The notes under the pieces were generated by a model. It worked only from the letters and a program-made list of their open reading frames with translations. It made no database searches and was not told where the DNA came from. Position numbers and translations under genes: made by a program. Positions 41,134-48,578 of a DNA stretch of 48,578 nt are shown piece after piece. Position 1 is the first letter of the stretch. Each line of letters begins with the position of its first letter. The DNA lies in IMG/VR virus record IMGVR_UViG_3300049489_000027, positions 1-48,578 of that record. One strand, written 5' to 3'. This DNA is from a virus.

Positions 41134-42132
41134 TCAAGAAGCGATCTTAACGTCCTTTACAACAACCCATGCATCTAGGTTTTCGATCTGAACACCAACG
41201 CGGGTGAACATGGTGTACTCCACAGTGTCCTTCTTAGGCTTGAACTCAGAGAATACCTGAATTTCACGCTTAACACCGACGATACGGTTGTTCGGGAATG
41301 TTAGTTCAACATATCCGTGGTCACCGCTTGCGCCGGAGTAAGAACCTGCAAGGTCTTCCTTCTGGAGTGCAACCTCAAGAATCGGAATACCAAATGCATA
41401 TGGGTAGGCTCCACCAGAAGCGCCCTCGGGACCTGCAACAGCACCGGTAAGAATACCAGTGGCAACAGAGTCACCTACGGCACCATTGGCGGTGCTCATG
41501 CTGTAAAGATAGTCCTGAATCGTGTTGCTTCCAGTGTAGAAACGCAACTGGTTACGACGCTGCTTGTACTTACGCGGAAGAGCCTTAAGAGCCTTGTTAA
41601 AGGTCGCACGGCTAATTGCGTGGCCAGCCTCCGGGTTCTCGACAACGTGGGCACCAGCAAGGGCGCGAACGTGCCATCCGTCGAATGACTTGTAAAGAGC
41701 ATCACCAGTTAGCGTGTCATCACCGTTAATGCAAAGATCCTCGATGTCATTTCCGGCCTGAGTAGCCATCAAACGAGCGATGTGGTCCTCAAGAGCGTCA
41801 CCCTCGATGTTGTCCTCTAGAGACTCTGTGGAAAGTTCCCAGTCTAGACGCAACTTCTTCGTGGTAAGCGAAATCTTGGTGAAGGTTGCCTCTGCGTTTA
41901 CACCGTCGTCAACGGCCTCTGTCGCAAGACGAACCAACTTGGTACCAACACCAACCTTGTCGATGTCTACTGTGTCGGAGCGCATACGGATGGTACGGGC
42001 AGTCTGAACCAGCGATGTTGCATCCCACATGTAGTCGATGAAACGGCTAGCCTGCTCTGCATTAAGTAGACCACCGCCTCCTGCACCAACGGTAGAAGTA
42101 GACACTACCTTTTCTAGCAATTCGTTACTCAT
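41134..42132 (-). CDS. Major capsid protein (HK97-like)
   Basis: A 332-residue protein with the HK97-fold pattern: an N-terminal helix, then DTVDIDKVGVGTKLVRLATE, LRLDWELSTESLEDNIEGDA and LEDHIARLMATQAGNDIEDL (spine helix), and C-terminal TVEYTMFTRVGVQIENLDAW. It follows the protease/scaffold gene, as usual. The ATG at 42132 has AAAGGAGGTG upstream, the best ribosome-binding site in the head module, which fits high expression. No obvious extra domain is present. Capsomer assembly would depend on the scaffold encoded just upstream. Confidence 0.9.
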   Translation of the reverse strand: MSNELLEKVVSTSTVGAGGGGLLNAEQASRFIDYMWDATSLVQTARTIRMRSDTVDIDKVGVGTKLVRLATEAVDDGVNAEATFTKISLTTKKLRLDWELSTESLEDNIEGDALEDHIARLMATQAGNDIEDLCINGDDTLTGDALYKSFDGWHVRALAGAHVVENPEAGHAISRATFNKALKALPRKYKQRRNQLRFYTGSNTIQDYLYSMSTANGAVGDSVATGILTGAVAGPEGASGGAYPYAFGIPILEVALQKEDLAGSYSGASGDHGYVELTFPNNRIVGVKREIQVFSEFKPKKDTVEYTMFTRVGVQIENLDAWVVVKDVKIAS

Positions 42133-42157
42133 ATTTTGTATTTCACCTCCTTTATGT

Positions 42158-42652
42158 TTAGTTTACTATGGAACTTGCGCTGGCGAAGTGCCCGCCCCAT
42201 GAAAGTTCTTTCGTTACCGGCTCAAACTCTTCGTCGTTACCGGACTTCTTACCAGCGGTTGCCTTTTCCAAATTCTCAAGACGACCACTTACATTTTCTA
42301 CCGAGTTGTTAACCGACTTTACAGTCTCGGCTACTTCCTCGAAAGTCTGCGCGTTAGCATTAACCTTTTCGGTCAAAGCGACAAGGGTGTCAGCAATGCT
42401 GGCGACTGCCTTAGTAAGTTCCTCTAGATCAACAGACTTTTCTACGGTCTCCTCGACCTCAGCGGTCTCCTCGGCAACCTCTGCAGCCTTCTCGACAACC
42501 TCTTCTTCGACCTCGGCATCCTCGGCCTTCTCTACCACTTCCTCAGTCGTTTCCTCGACCTCTTCGGCCTTCTCTACAACCTCGTCTACGGGAGCAGCCT
42601 CGACAACCTCATCAACTTCGGCTGCCTTCTCTACGGTTTCTACATCAGACAT
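42158..42652 (-). CDS. Nested in-frame scaffolding protein (internal start of the protease gene)
   Basis: Inside the protease gene, at codon 287, an ATG (42652) beginning MSDVETVEKA is preceded by a perfect AAGGAGGTG with GGAGG 7 bases away. Independent initiation here would give a 164-residue acidic coiled-coil protein made of just the scaffold part. The same arrangement is known for lambda C/Nu3, where separate scaffold is made in excess over protease. The sequence signal is clear; expression is an inference. Confidence 0.7.
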   Translation of the reverse strand: MSDVETVEKAAEVDEVVEAAPVDEVVEKAEEVEETTEEVVEKAEDAEVEEEVVEKAAEVAEETAEVEETVEKSVDLEELTKAVASIADTLVALTEKVNANAQTFEEVAETVKSVNNSVENVSGRLENLEKATAGKKSGNDEEFEPVTKELSWGGHFASASSIVN

Positions 42653-43510
42653 CTCTACACCTCCTTCGCTTTTTTCTGCGGTTTCAGTATTATTATCCCC
42701 GAAATTCTCTCTCGTTGCAAATTCGGAGTTCTGTTCGACGGATTCTGATGTCTGTTCCTTAATCTGCTGCGCTGTGATAACCTTTTCCGACCAATTATCC
42801 ATGAACTTTTTCAGTTCCGCAGGGGCAGAAGCGGTGTCTGTCACCTCGATCCATCCAATGTTTTGCATTTCACTAGAACAGAAAATGCAGTCAGCACTTT
42901 CCTCTACGCTTGTTCTAGCATTACGATCTGTTTCACACCAGAATACGTTCTGTGTCTCGATCTCCGTCGCCATTCCCTTAGCAACCAATTCATCGCCAAC
43001 CTTTTGCACAGAGAATACATTTGCAAACTGGTTGGCTGGATTGTCTACCAGGGACAACTCGAAGAGAGTCATCTTTGTGATAAAGCGAATTGTCTTTCCG
43101 AGGTCCGGAATAAACTCTGAGTGGCTGTCCTCGACGTACCCGCCGATGGAGAAACCAGAAAGGGTGCCATCTAGAACCTTTTCCCAAGTGTCCTGAGCAC
43201 CCTTAGATACATATGCTGTTACAAAGATTCCTTCATAAACTCCACCAGACTCTTCATCATAATAGGTCTCGGTGGTAAAAGATAGCATACGGCCAGCCGC
43301 AATCGGCTGGTGCATTTCACGAATATTGCCACGGAATCTAGTAAAAGCATCAATAGAAGCCTCAAGCGTTACAACGTCATCATGCTGATCAACGTTGTTC
43401 AGCGAGGCGAATCCAGAAACAAGGCGGCGCTCCTCATCGACCTTAGAGATCGGTACGAGAACCTTTACGTTATTTCCATCTGCGAGCCAATTAGCCTTTA
43501 GTAGATCCAT
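42158..43510 (-). CDS. Prohead protease fused to scaffold domain
   Basis: A 450-residue protein. Residues about 1-175 match the S78-like prohead protease: NIREMHQP (His catalytic candidate), DGTLSGFSIGGYV (Ser) and TLFELSLVDNPAN (acidic partner). Residues about 190-235 contain a Cys/Cys/Cys pattern (FWCETD ... DCIFCSSEM) that may bind zinc. From about 287 the sequence is an extremely acidic VEKAEEVEE-type coiled coil with a more variable helical C-terminus, typical of scaffold. The protease would cut the scaffold and capsid delta regions during maturation. The start ATG at 43510 lacks a strong ribosome-binding site. Confidence 0.88.
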   Translation of the reverse strand: MDLLKANWLADGNNVKVLVPISKVDEERRLVSGFASLNNVDQHDDVVTLEASIDAFTRFRGNIREMHQPIAAGRMLSFTTETYYDEESGGVYEGIFVTAYVSKGAQDTWEKVLDGTLSGFSIGGYVEDSHSEFIPDLGKTIRFITKMTLFELSLVDNPANQFANVFSVQKVGDELVAKGMATEIETQNVFWCETDRNARTSVEESADCIFCSSEMQNIGWIEVTDTASAPAELKKFMDNWSEKVITAQQIKEQTSESVEQNSEFATRENFGDNNTETAEKSEGGVEMSDVETVEKAAEVDEVVEAAPVDEVVEKAEEVEETTEEVVEKAEDAEVEEEVVEKAAEVAEETAEVEETVEKSVDLEELTKAVASIADTLVALTEKVNANAQTFEEVAETVKSVNNSVENVSGRLENLEKATAGKKSGNDEEFEPVTKELSWGGHFASASSIVN

Positions 43511-43515
43511 AGTGA

Positions 43516-43947
43516 TTAAATAGTACCAACTATTTCTTTATTACGCAAATTTCTCGAAACGTGTCCCATTAGGAAGAGATACCTATATGCATTGAATAGG
43601 GCAAAGAATGCAAATATGACAACGTTGGTAGAAGTCGGAATAGAAAGAACATATCCGACAGTAACGAATGTCCAGAAGCACGCCTCCACCAGACTTAACC
43701 AGGATAGACATCTCCACATAACCCGGCTTGCAAAGTAAATGTCTAGAACACCGAGTATTACCATGAATACTCCAAACATCCACTCTGTTAGGTTTTCAAA
43801 GACAACGGTGTCTGCAAACAGCACCGGCCCGAAAGTCTCGGCAGGCAGAAGCAGCCATAGTCCCAATAATATCTGGAATATGCCTGACAGGATGTTGCCC
43901 GGAATGCTAGGATCTTCTCTGAAGTATTGCTTCAGTTTCTGTAACAC
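43516..43947 (-). CDS. Four-helix integral membrane protein between portal and protease genes
   Basis: A 143-residue protein with four hydrophobic segments: about 18-36 (ILSGIFQILLGLWLLLPA), 56-72 (WMFGVFMVILGVLDIYF), 80-100 (CLSWLSLVEACFWTFVTVGY), and 108-130 (NVVIFAFFALFNAYRYLFLM). Its ends are charged and basic. The start is GTG at 43947; a strong AAGGAGG lies about 25 bases upstream, too far for this start, so initiation is uncertain. A membrane protein in the head operon is unusual; it could be a superinfection or injection-related factor. No family is recognised. Confidence 0.6.
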   Translation of the reverse strand: MLQKLKQYFREDPSIPGNILSGIFQILLGLWLLLPAETFGPVLFADTVVFENLTEWMFGVFMVILGVLDIYFASRVMWRCLSWLSLVEACFWTFVTVGYVLSIPTSTNVVIFAFFALFNAYRYLFLMGHVSRNLRNKEIVGTI

Positions 43948-43977
43948 ATTTAACGTAGTCTATTAAGACCATCCTCC

Positions 43978-45498
43978 TTATTCCTGAGCCCGACCGTCGC
44001 CCTTAGGCTGACGCGCCTCCCCCGAGGTATCAGGCGAGTTGCCCTCGCGCTGCTGGTCACGCTCTCTGTTACCGCTGGCCTGGGCGTTCTGTTCGGCGGC
44101 TGTTTGTGCCTTAAGATCCACAGGTTTGTCTCCACCCTCCAGGGTTGGCAATCCAAGTTCCGCTCGAACTTCGTTCGGAACAATGGTCTGCATCCTTAGG
44201 AGGCGTTCCCAGATCTTACTCTGTGTATCCGCATCGGTTAGGCTGATCTCGTTAAAGTCTATAACGAGCGCATCCGTCACCTCTTTAATTATACGATTAA
44301 TCTTATTCTCAAGCATGTTTTGCTGTGGCTTGACAATCTGCTCGTTGAAGGTTTTGTCTGCGTCTCTAGCAATAGCAAGTGACACGCCCTCTGCGACAGA
44401 AACCTTTGTAATCGGTGTACGGTTGGCTGCAAGAACTTCGTCTCTGTTTGCCTTCCGGTAGTTGTTGAATGAAGAGTCCTGAATTCCATTTTCCACATCG
44501 TGCATCTTGAATTCCGACTTTGAAGACTCTGTGTCCTCGGGAATAGGAATATAGACTGATCGGTGGTTGCCCGGCATTCCCTTCATTCCTTCGAGGAACT
44601 CCAACAACTTTCGCTCTGCGGTCTCGCTTAGGTGTCCACCCTTAATTGTAATGATATAACGGGGAACAGCCTTGTTTTCGAAGTAGTCTAGGTTGTAACG
44701 GCTTGCAAACTCTGCACCGGCCACCGCGTTCTTAGCAGCAACAATATCAGGAATACCATAATAAGTGTTTGTCGGAGAATAATTCTTAATGTGGATAAGT
44801 TCGTTGGGATTCTTGTCTCCTCCGATCGGGTCTGGCGTTGTGCGGTCTCCGAAGTTACGGAAGAATACAACGTCCTTGCCTGCAATCTGCACAAACCCGT
44901 CACGCTTAGCGCGAATACGAACCGTAGTCGCCGGGACGTGTCCAATATATCCAATCTTCCCAGTTACATCTCTTCCAACCTCAATATATCCATTTCCTGT
45001 TGATTCAAAGTCTGTATATACCTTGGTAAGAGTTTCTGTGAAAGAGTCTGACGTATTACACTCATCGATCCATTCGTGAAGTTCTCTCTTGGCCTTCAAA
45101 AACTTCTTGCGGGCGCGTTCCAGCGCGGGCTTGCTCTTGATAGCCTCCATCTTCTCCTTGAGCATATCTGACTCTACAAAGTCATAGCCCTGGCCTACAA
45201 CAGAAATAACCTTGGCGTTGATTGCTCCGTAGTTGTATGGGTTGATTTCATACAACTTGGCTAGATAGTCTAGGTTGTATGGGGGCTGCTTTACCTGGAA
45301 TGCGGAATAACCTGTTACCAGGGCGTCCTCATCTACCGCCTTCGATTGGGCACGAGTAACCTTTTTCTTGAAGGTCGGAGAAAGACCGTTCAGAGTCTTT
45401 AGCATCTTGGCTCCGCCAGTGAATTGGTCGGTCTCTTTCTTGACCTCCACTACCGGCTTCTTGTGATCAGAAATATCACTAATGTCGATTTCAGTCAT
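43978..45498 (-). CDS. Portal protein
   Basis: A 506-residue portal of the HK97/PBSX type. Recognisable features are the early LAKLYEINPYNYGAINAKV, DFESTGNGYIEVGRDVTGKI, the FFRNFGD stretch, ELIHIKNYSPTNTYYGIPDI, and a helical C-terminal part with LENKINRIIKEVTDALVIDF. The last 50 residues are Gln/Gly/Asp-rich. It would form the dodecameric DNA gate of the capsid. The gene overlaps the upstream small gene by 8 bases, and AAGGA lies about 10 bases before the ATG at 45498. No terminase gene is visible directly upstream. Confidence 0.92.
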   Translation of the reverse strand: MTEIDISDISDHKKPVVEVKKETDQFTGGAKMLKTLNGLSPTFKKKVTRAQSKAVDEDALVTGYSAFQVKQPPYNLDYLAKLYEINPYNYGAINAKVISVVGQGYDFVESDMLKEKMEAIKSKPALERARKKFLKAKRELHEWIDECNTSDSFTETLTKVYTDFESTGNGYIEVGRDVTGKIGYIGHVPATTVRIRAKRDGFVQIAGKDVVFFRNFGDRTTPDPIGGDKNPNELIHIKNYSPTNTYYGIPDIVAAKNAVAGAEFASRYNLDYFENKAVPRYIITIKGGHLSETAERKLLEFLEGMKGMPGNHRSVYIPIPEDTESSKSEFKMHDVENGIQDSSFNNYRKANRDEVLAANRTPITKVSVAEGVSLAIARDADKTFNEQIVKPQQNMLENKINRIIKEVTDALVIDFNEISLTDADTQSKIWERLLRMQTIVPNEVRAELGLPTLEGGDKPVDLKAQTAAEQNAQASGNRERDQQREGNSPDTSGEARQPKGDGRAQE

Positions 45499-45835
45499 TA
45501 CGCTTGTTCCTTAGGTCATCTACTAGAGCACCAATGTCCTCGGTGTCTGGAACCAGTCCTGCGCTCGCGCGCGCGAGTTGCTCCTGGTATTCCTCATCAG
45601 AAACTTTACGGTGTCCTGGGAAGAACATGGGCTTGCCTTCGGTGATTCCGAATGAGCGCACAGCATCTTTTAACTTCTGAATGCGAATAGCGTCTCCAAA
45701 TTCGGATGCGATGCTTAGAAAATTCTTGTCCTGGTCGGCAACATAGGAACCGTTTGGCATCTGCCATAGATATACTCCGAAGCGGTCGCCCGGAGAGTCA
45801 TTAATGATGCGTCTACCCGTTGGTGTTAGTTTCAT
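45491..45835 (-). CDS. Hypothetical protein upstream of the portal gene
   Basis: A 114-residue protein of unknown function with a compact N-terminal half (GRRIINDSPGDRFGVYLWQM) and an acidic helical tail (about 75-114). Such small genes are common just before portal genes in actinophages, but I cannot name a function. A TGG-TACAAT element (45842-45847) places a likely transcription start right at the ATG, and only GAGG with a 2-base spacing precedes it, so leaderless translation is possible. Confidence 0.6.
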   Translation of the reverse strand: MKLTPTGRRIINDSPGDRFGVYLWQMPNGSYVADQDKNFLSIASEFGDAIRIQKLKDAVRSFGITEGKPMFFPGHRKVSDEEYQEQLARASAGLVPDTEDIGALVDDLRNKRND

Positions 45836-45841
45836 ATCCTC

Positions 45842-45847
45842 ATTGTA
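45842..45847 (-). promoter_or_regulatory. Possible extended -10 promoter ahead of the portal operon
   Basis: The minus-strand TGG-TACAAT matches the -10 of the element at 613-618. No -35 is seen at 17 bases (CGGCGT). The -10 ends 6 bases before the ATG at 45835. The 58-base gap shows no other structure. Confidence 0.25.
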
Positions 45848-45893
45848 CCAAAAACTTCTTCATAACGCCGAATTTGGAACATCGCTAGGACAT

Positions 45894-48578
45894 TTAGCGT
45901 ACTGTAATGACCTGAGATTCCCAATTGTCTGAGTAGAACTTGGGGGCTGTGTCGCTCAGTGTACGCGAACCGGTGTCAAGACCGGACCCAGAAATCACAT
46001 CTCCCAGGTAAGCCTTGTAGTTCGCCTGCACATCTGCTACTGTAAATGTGTTTGGGTAGTAGGCAATGTTTTGGTATCTGGCTTCTGAGGGCAGAGTCGC
46101 CGCTCCGAACGGACTTCTTCCTAGCCAAAGCCTGGAGTCTGGATAGGTCCAGTTGGTTGAAGTCCCCTCGTTGAGACTAAGCCTGTCTACATGATAAATT
46201 TCTCCCACAACAGCGTTAGAAATATAATAATACACCCTTGCCTTAACTGCTCCGGGGGGACAAATTCCAGTTACAAAGTGCCTATTCCAAGACGTAGACA
46301 TTGTTTGGAGGCTTCCAGTAGACTGCTCTATCGTTGATCCTGCAAGGTTCTGCCAAAGGATCAGCGGATTGGTTCCCCTTGTGGAGTTTGGAGACTTAGT
46401 GTCATATGAGAAGGTATATGTTCTACCTGGAGCCACCGCCGGAATATCCATGAAAGCGTTAATGTGTCCAGTCGCAACCGTCTTTTGAACTTCAAGCGAA
46501 GCGCCTCCGTGCTGATACGCTGTCGTTATTCTAGCAACTTGTGTATTATTTGATGTTCCCCAGAATGTTATACCGGTCTCGATGCTTGCTTGGTCTGGCG
46601 TCAATATATTTGGGTAGTTCGTTGTGCCTGGCATTGTCCATTGCCTAGAAGTTCCCTCCCAAATACCGAGGCAGTCGTAGTAGTGAAGATCTCCAGAAGT
46701 TCCCCCTGTGGTATGAGCCACTAGGTCGGCCTTGGTAGCCGTGCTTGGCGCGACTCCAGTAGCACTTACTTGGACCCATCCTGTAGTATTTGTTGCGGTA
46801 TTTGTTCCTGTCACCACTGAGCCCTGCTGAACTCCCGCATCATTGTAAAAGTACATAAAGATGTTTGCAGTTCTAGAAATCGTTCCGGCCTTTACCATTG
46901 CTGAGGCCGTATATGTTCTTCCACCAACAACGCTTACCTTATCAGAAATAGTGTTTCCAGTCCATACTCCGGCTGGATTTGTATTCAAGGTTGTTATTTG
47001 AACAGACGCTCCTCCGTGAAACGAGTGGGAGGTGACCCTGATTGAAGCACTAGCACCTCCGCCTCCATGAATAAGGCCTGTCATATCAGTTTCTATAGAT
47101 GCCTGATTAGCCGTCAACATGTTTGCTGGTAGAGGACCGTCAGTGTTGATTGTAAGTTGTGTCGATGCATTTGTCAGAATAATATGGTGCCATCTGTTGT
47201 ACCACGTTGTTGAAGTAGTTGTGTTGGCAGTCGCAACCCCATCAACATAAAGAGTTGTAAATCCGTTTGTTACAAACCCTCCCGAGTTATAGTATGACAT
47301 AGAGTATTCCGTTGGCCCATCATAGTAGACATATCCACCCTGTACAACTGGGTATAGCCAAAACTCTATGGTTCTAATCTGTGCCGCTGCCCCAGCAAGC
47401 GAGGCTCCGGAGCCGCCCTGCGGAACAGAAGTGTTTAGCCTGTCGTCTACAGGTAGAAGATACATATTTCCGCTTACATCAGCGTGAGCGCCTCCATAAA
47501 ACGGCTGCCTTGCCATAGGTATAGAAGGCGTATAAAGTCTTGCCCTGCCCGCATACTCTATTTGGTCCCAGCCATTTTCAGCAAAGCAGGCGGAGTCAGT
47601 GAACGCATCCATTTTTAGTTCGTTCAGTTTCGTCACTCGGTAGTAGGAATCGTCTGTTGAAAGCCTGACCGTAGAAAAATACTGTGCCGGAAGTGTAGTT
47701 GGGAATCTGTCCTTAATAATTTCTGACCCATTTGTAGCAACCTGATATGGCTCCCCCCAGGTTGTCGAGGTGCCCTCCCAGATACCGATCTCATCCCAAT
47801 AAGTAATTTCTCCGGCTCCGGTCGGAGTATAAGTGTAGAACTGAAGAGAAGCGGTCACACTTTCAGCAGGCGCCACTGCAGTAATAGGTACTTGGGTCCA
47901 CCCTGTAGTAGTAATAGGAACAGCAGCCGCCACCGATTGACTAATAGTAGTTCCATTACTGCGATACCAACTAATAGTTACTCGGGCAGACCTACTGGCA
48001 ACAGAAGATTTAGCAGAGCCAACAGCCGTATATGTTTTTCCCGCTGCCACTGGAATTCTGGTAACAGTTTCTGTTGTTGCTACGCTGTCCAACGCTCCGG
48101 TAGATGTCACCGCCAAACTAGCAGATCCGCTTAATGCTTGTGATGTAGATCGAGAAATAGTAGAGTTAACAAATACCGAAAAACCGGCAATGTCAGGCTC
48201 TACTGTTGCCTGAGCATATGTAAGTAGATTATTAACACCGTCCGGAGATGTCTTAACAACAACATCGTTGTTCCTTGGCGACCAGGTTATCTGTGTCTGA
48301 TCAATAGTTACTGGGGTGTCAACTCCAGTCATCACCGAAATGGACGCAGAACCTGTCTGAGAAACATTCAAACTGTTGGCAAGTTTTAGAGTGTATCCAT
48401 TGACAGAAGTCTTGTTGTATTCAAAGTCCGCTGTTGGCTGTGGCCTATTGTATAGTTTTACCCATTTGAAGTAATTGTTCCAGGTACGGGTCTTGTCTGC
48501 ACCGCCGCCAATTACAGCATATGAAGCATAGTCAAACTTGGGAGACAACACCCCTGCGTCAAATGCAATTACAGCAGG
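45894..48578 (-). CDS. Virion fibre protein with CBM-like modules and split LamG domain (5' end beyond window)
   Basis: The reading frame stays open to the right edge, so at least 895 residues are encoded here and the start is missing. Three carbohydrate-binding-like modules are visible, each ending in an (I/L)WEGTS or LNEGTS...W..P motif. A LamG-like domain begins near 47390 (TIEFWLYP ... WYNRWHHIILTNASTQLTI). It appears to continue only near 46140 (LWLGRSPFG ... YYPNTFTVADVQANYKAYLG), with two CBM-like modules between the halves. The C-terminus is DSGSRTL-like and short. It lies immediately upstream of the portal operon, an unusual place for a host-binding protein. Host attachment or a head appendage is likely. 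Confidence 0.75.
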   Translation of the reverse strand, partial: PAVIAFDAGVLSPKFDYASYAVIGGGADKTRTWNNYFKWVKLYNRPQPTADFEYNKTSVNGYTLKLANSLNVSQTGSASISVMTGVDTPVTIDQTQITWSPRNNDVVVKTSPDGVNNLLTYAQATVEPDIAGFSVFVNSTISRSTSQALSGSASLAVTSTGALDSVATTETVTRIPVAAGKTYTAVGSAKSSVASRSARVTISWYRSNGTTISQSVAAAVPITTTGWTQVPITAVAPAESVTASLQFYTYTPTGAGEITYWDEIGIWEGTSTTWGEPYQVATNGSEIIKDRFPTTLPAQYFSTVRLSTDDSYYRVTKLNELKMDAFTDSACFAENGWDQIEYAGRARLYTPSIPMARQPFYGGAHADVSGNMYLLPVDDRLNTSVPQGGSGASLAGAAAQIRTIEFWLYPVVQGGYVYYDGPTEYSMSYYNSGGFVTNGFTTLYVDGVATANTTTSTTWYNRWHHIILTNASTQLTINTDGPLPANMLTANQASIETDMTGLIHGGGGASASIRVTSHSFHGGASVQITTLNTNPAGVWTGNTISDKVSVVGGRTYTASAMVKAGTISRTANIFMYFYNDAGVQQGSVVTGTNTATNTTGWVQVSATGVAPSTATKADLVAHTTGGTSGDLHYYDCLGIWEGTSRQWTMPGTTNYPNILTPDQASIETGITFWGTSNNTQVARITTAYQHGGASLEVQKTVATGHINAFMDIPAVAPGRTYTFSYDTKSPNSTRGTNPLILWQNLAGSTIEQSTGSLQTMSTSWNRHFVTGICPPGAVKARVYYYISNAVVGEIYHVDRLSLNEGTSTNWTYPDSRLWLGRSPFGAATLPSEARYQNIAYYPNTFTVADVQANYKAYLGDVISGSGLDTGSRTLSDTAPKFYSDNWESQVITVR

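Noticed and set aside
42168-43196. 342-residue plus-strand open frame opposite the protease/scaffold gene
   Set aside because: It is the Ser/Thr-rich mirror of an acidic coiled-coil coding region; there is no ribosome-binding site or family pattern, and the minus frame is clearly real.
43950-43977. Short peptide frame just after the portal stop with AAGGAGG
   Set aside because: The ATG directly adjoins the Shine-Dalgarno sequence and the frame is only about 21 codons; probably not a gene.
45848-45893. A terminator after the fibre gene at the right side
   Set aside because: Only a 4-base weak stem near 45880-45895 and no T-run.
1-48578. tRNA genes, attachment site, integrase or replication origin
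   Set aside because: No cloverleaf, CCA end, recombinase motif or iteron array could be recognised by reading both strands; a computed scan would be needed to exclude them fully.

Overview
The window is a continuous stretch of a tailed-phage genome with siphovirus-type morphogenesis genes. Every credible gene lies on the minus strand, so transcription runs from position 48578 down to 1. Base composition looks close to balanced by eye (not computed). Protein families (S78-like protease, HK97-type capsid and portal, a -1 frameshifted tail chaperone, a very large tape measure, FN3-rich tail proteins, an r1t-like holin) and strong AAGGAGG ribosome-binding sites suggest a large phage of a Gram-positive, probably actinobacterial, host. 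The genome looks like the group of large Streptomyces-type siphoviruses, but the host is an inference.

Read in the direction of transcription: (1) 48578-45491, a partial virion appendage gene cut by the window edge, and a small gene ahead of the portal. (2) 45498-41134, the head module: portal, a four-helix membrane protein, a prohead protease with an in-frame nested scaffold, and the major capsid protein. (3) 41027-38165, small head-associated and beta-rich structural genes, interrupted by an HNH homing endonuclease gene with terminators on both sides. (4) 38161-32942, a 1739-residue protein made of about 58 copies of a 20-residue Ser/Thr/Asp repeat with two LamG-like domains. (5) 32884-30192, four head-tail connector genes. 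(6) 30119-15998, tail tube, frameshifted chaperones, a 2347-residue tape measure carrying two peptidoglycan hydrolase domains, and the tail-tip proteins. (7) 16001-5965, a 3052-residue FN3/CBM-like fibre and two small tail-tip or lectin-like genes. (8) 5965-3635, HNH nuclease, metallophosphoesterase, holin, a zinc-ribbon protein and a helix-turn-helix protein. (9) 3961-1, a replication module: small genes, DnaB-like helicase, primase and a single-stranded DNA-binding-like protein. No terminase, endolysin, integrase, tRNA or CRISPR array is visible.

Genes are tightly packed, with many ATGA, TGATG, TAATG or TAGTG stop/start overlaps that point to translational coupling. Transcription seems to be organised by sigma70-like promoters (TTG...-17 bp-TANAAT) at about eight places. 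Rho-independent terminators follow the major capsid gene, the 127-residue structural gene, the HNH gene and the major tail gene. Two of these are paired with a new promoter directly downstream, which would allow separate expression levels for the capsid, tail tube and downstream genes.

The most unusual items are the repeat fibre at 32942-38161, a LamG domain split by two inserted carbohydrate-binding-like modules in the partial gene at the right edge, a nested scaffold start inside the protease gene, and a probable ATT start codon for the replicative helicase.
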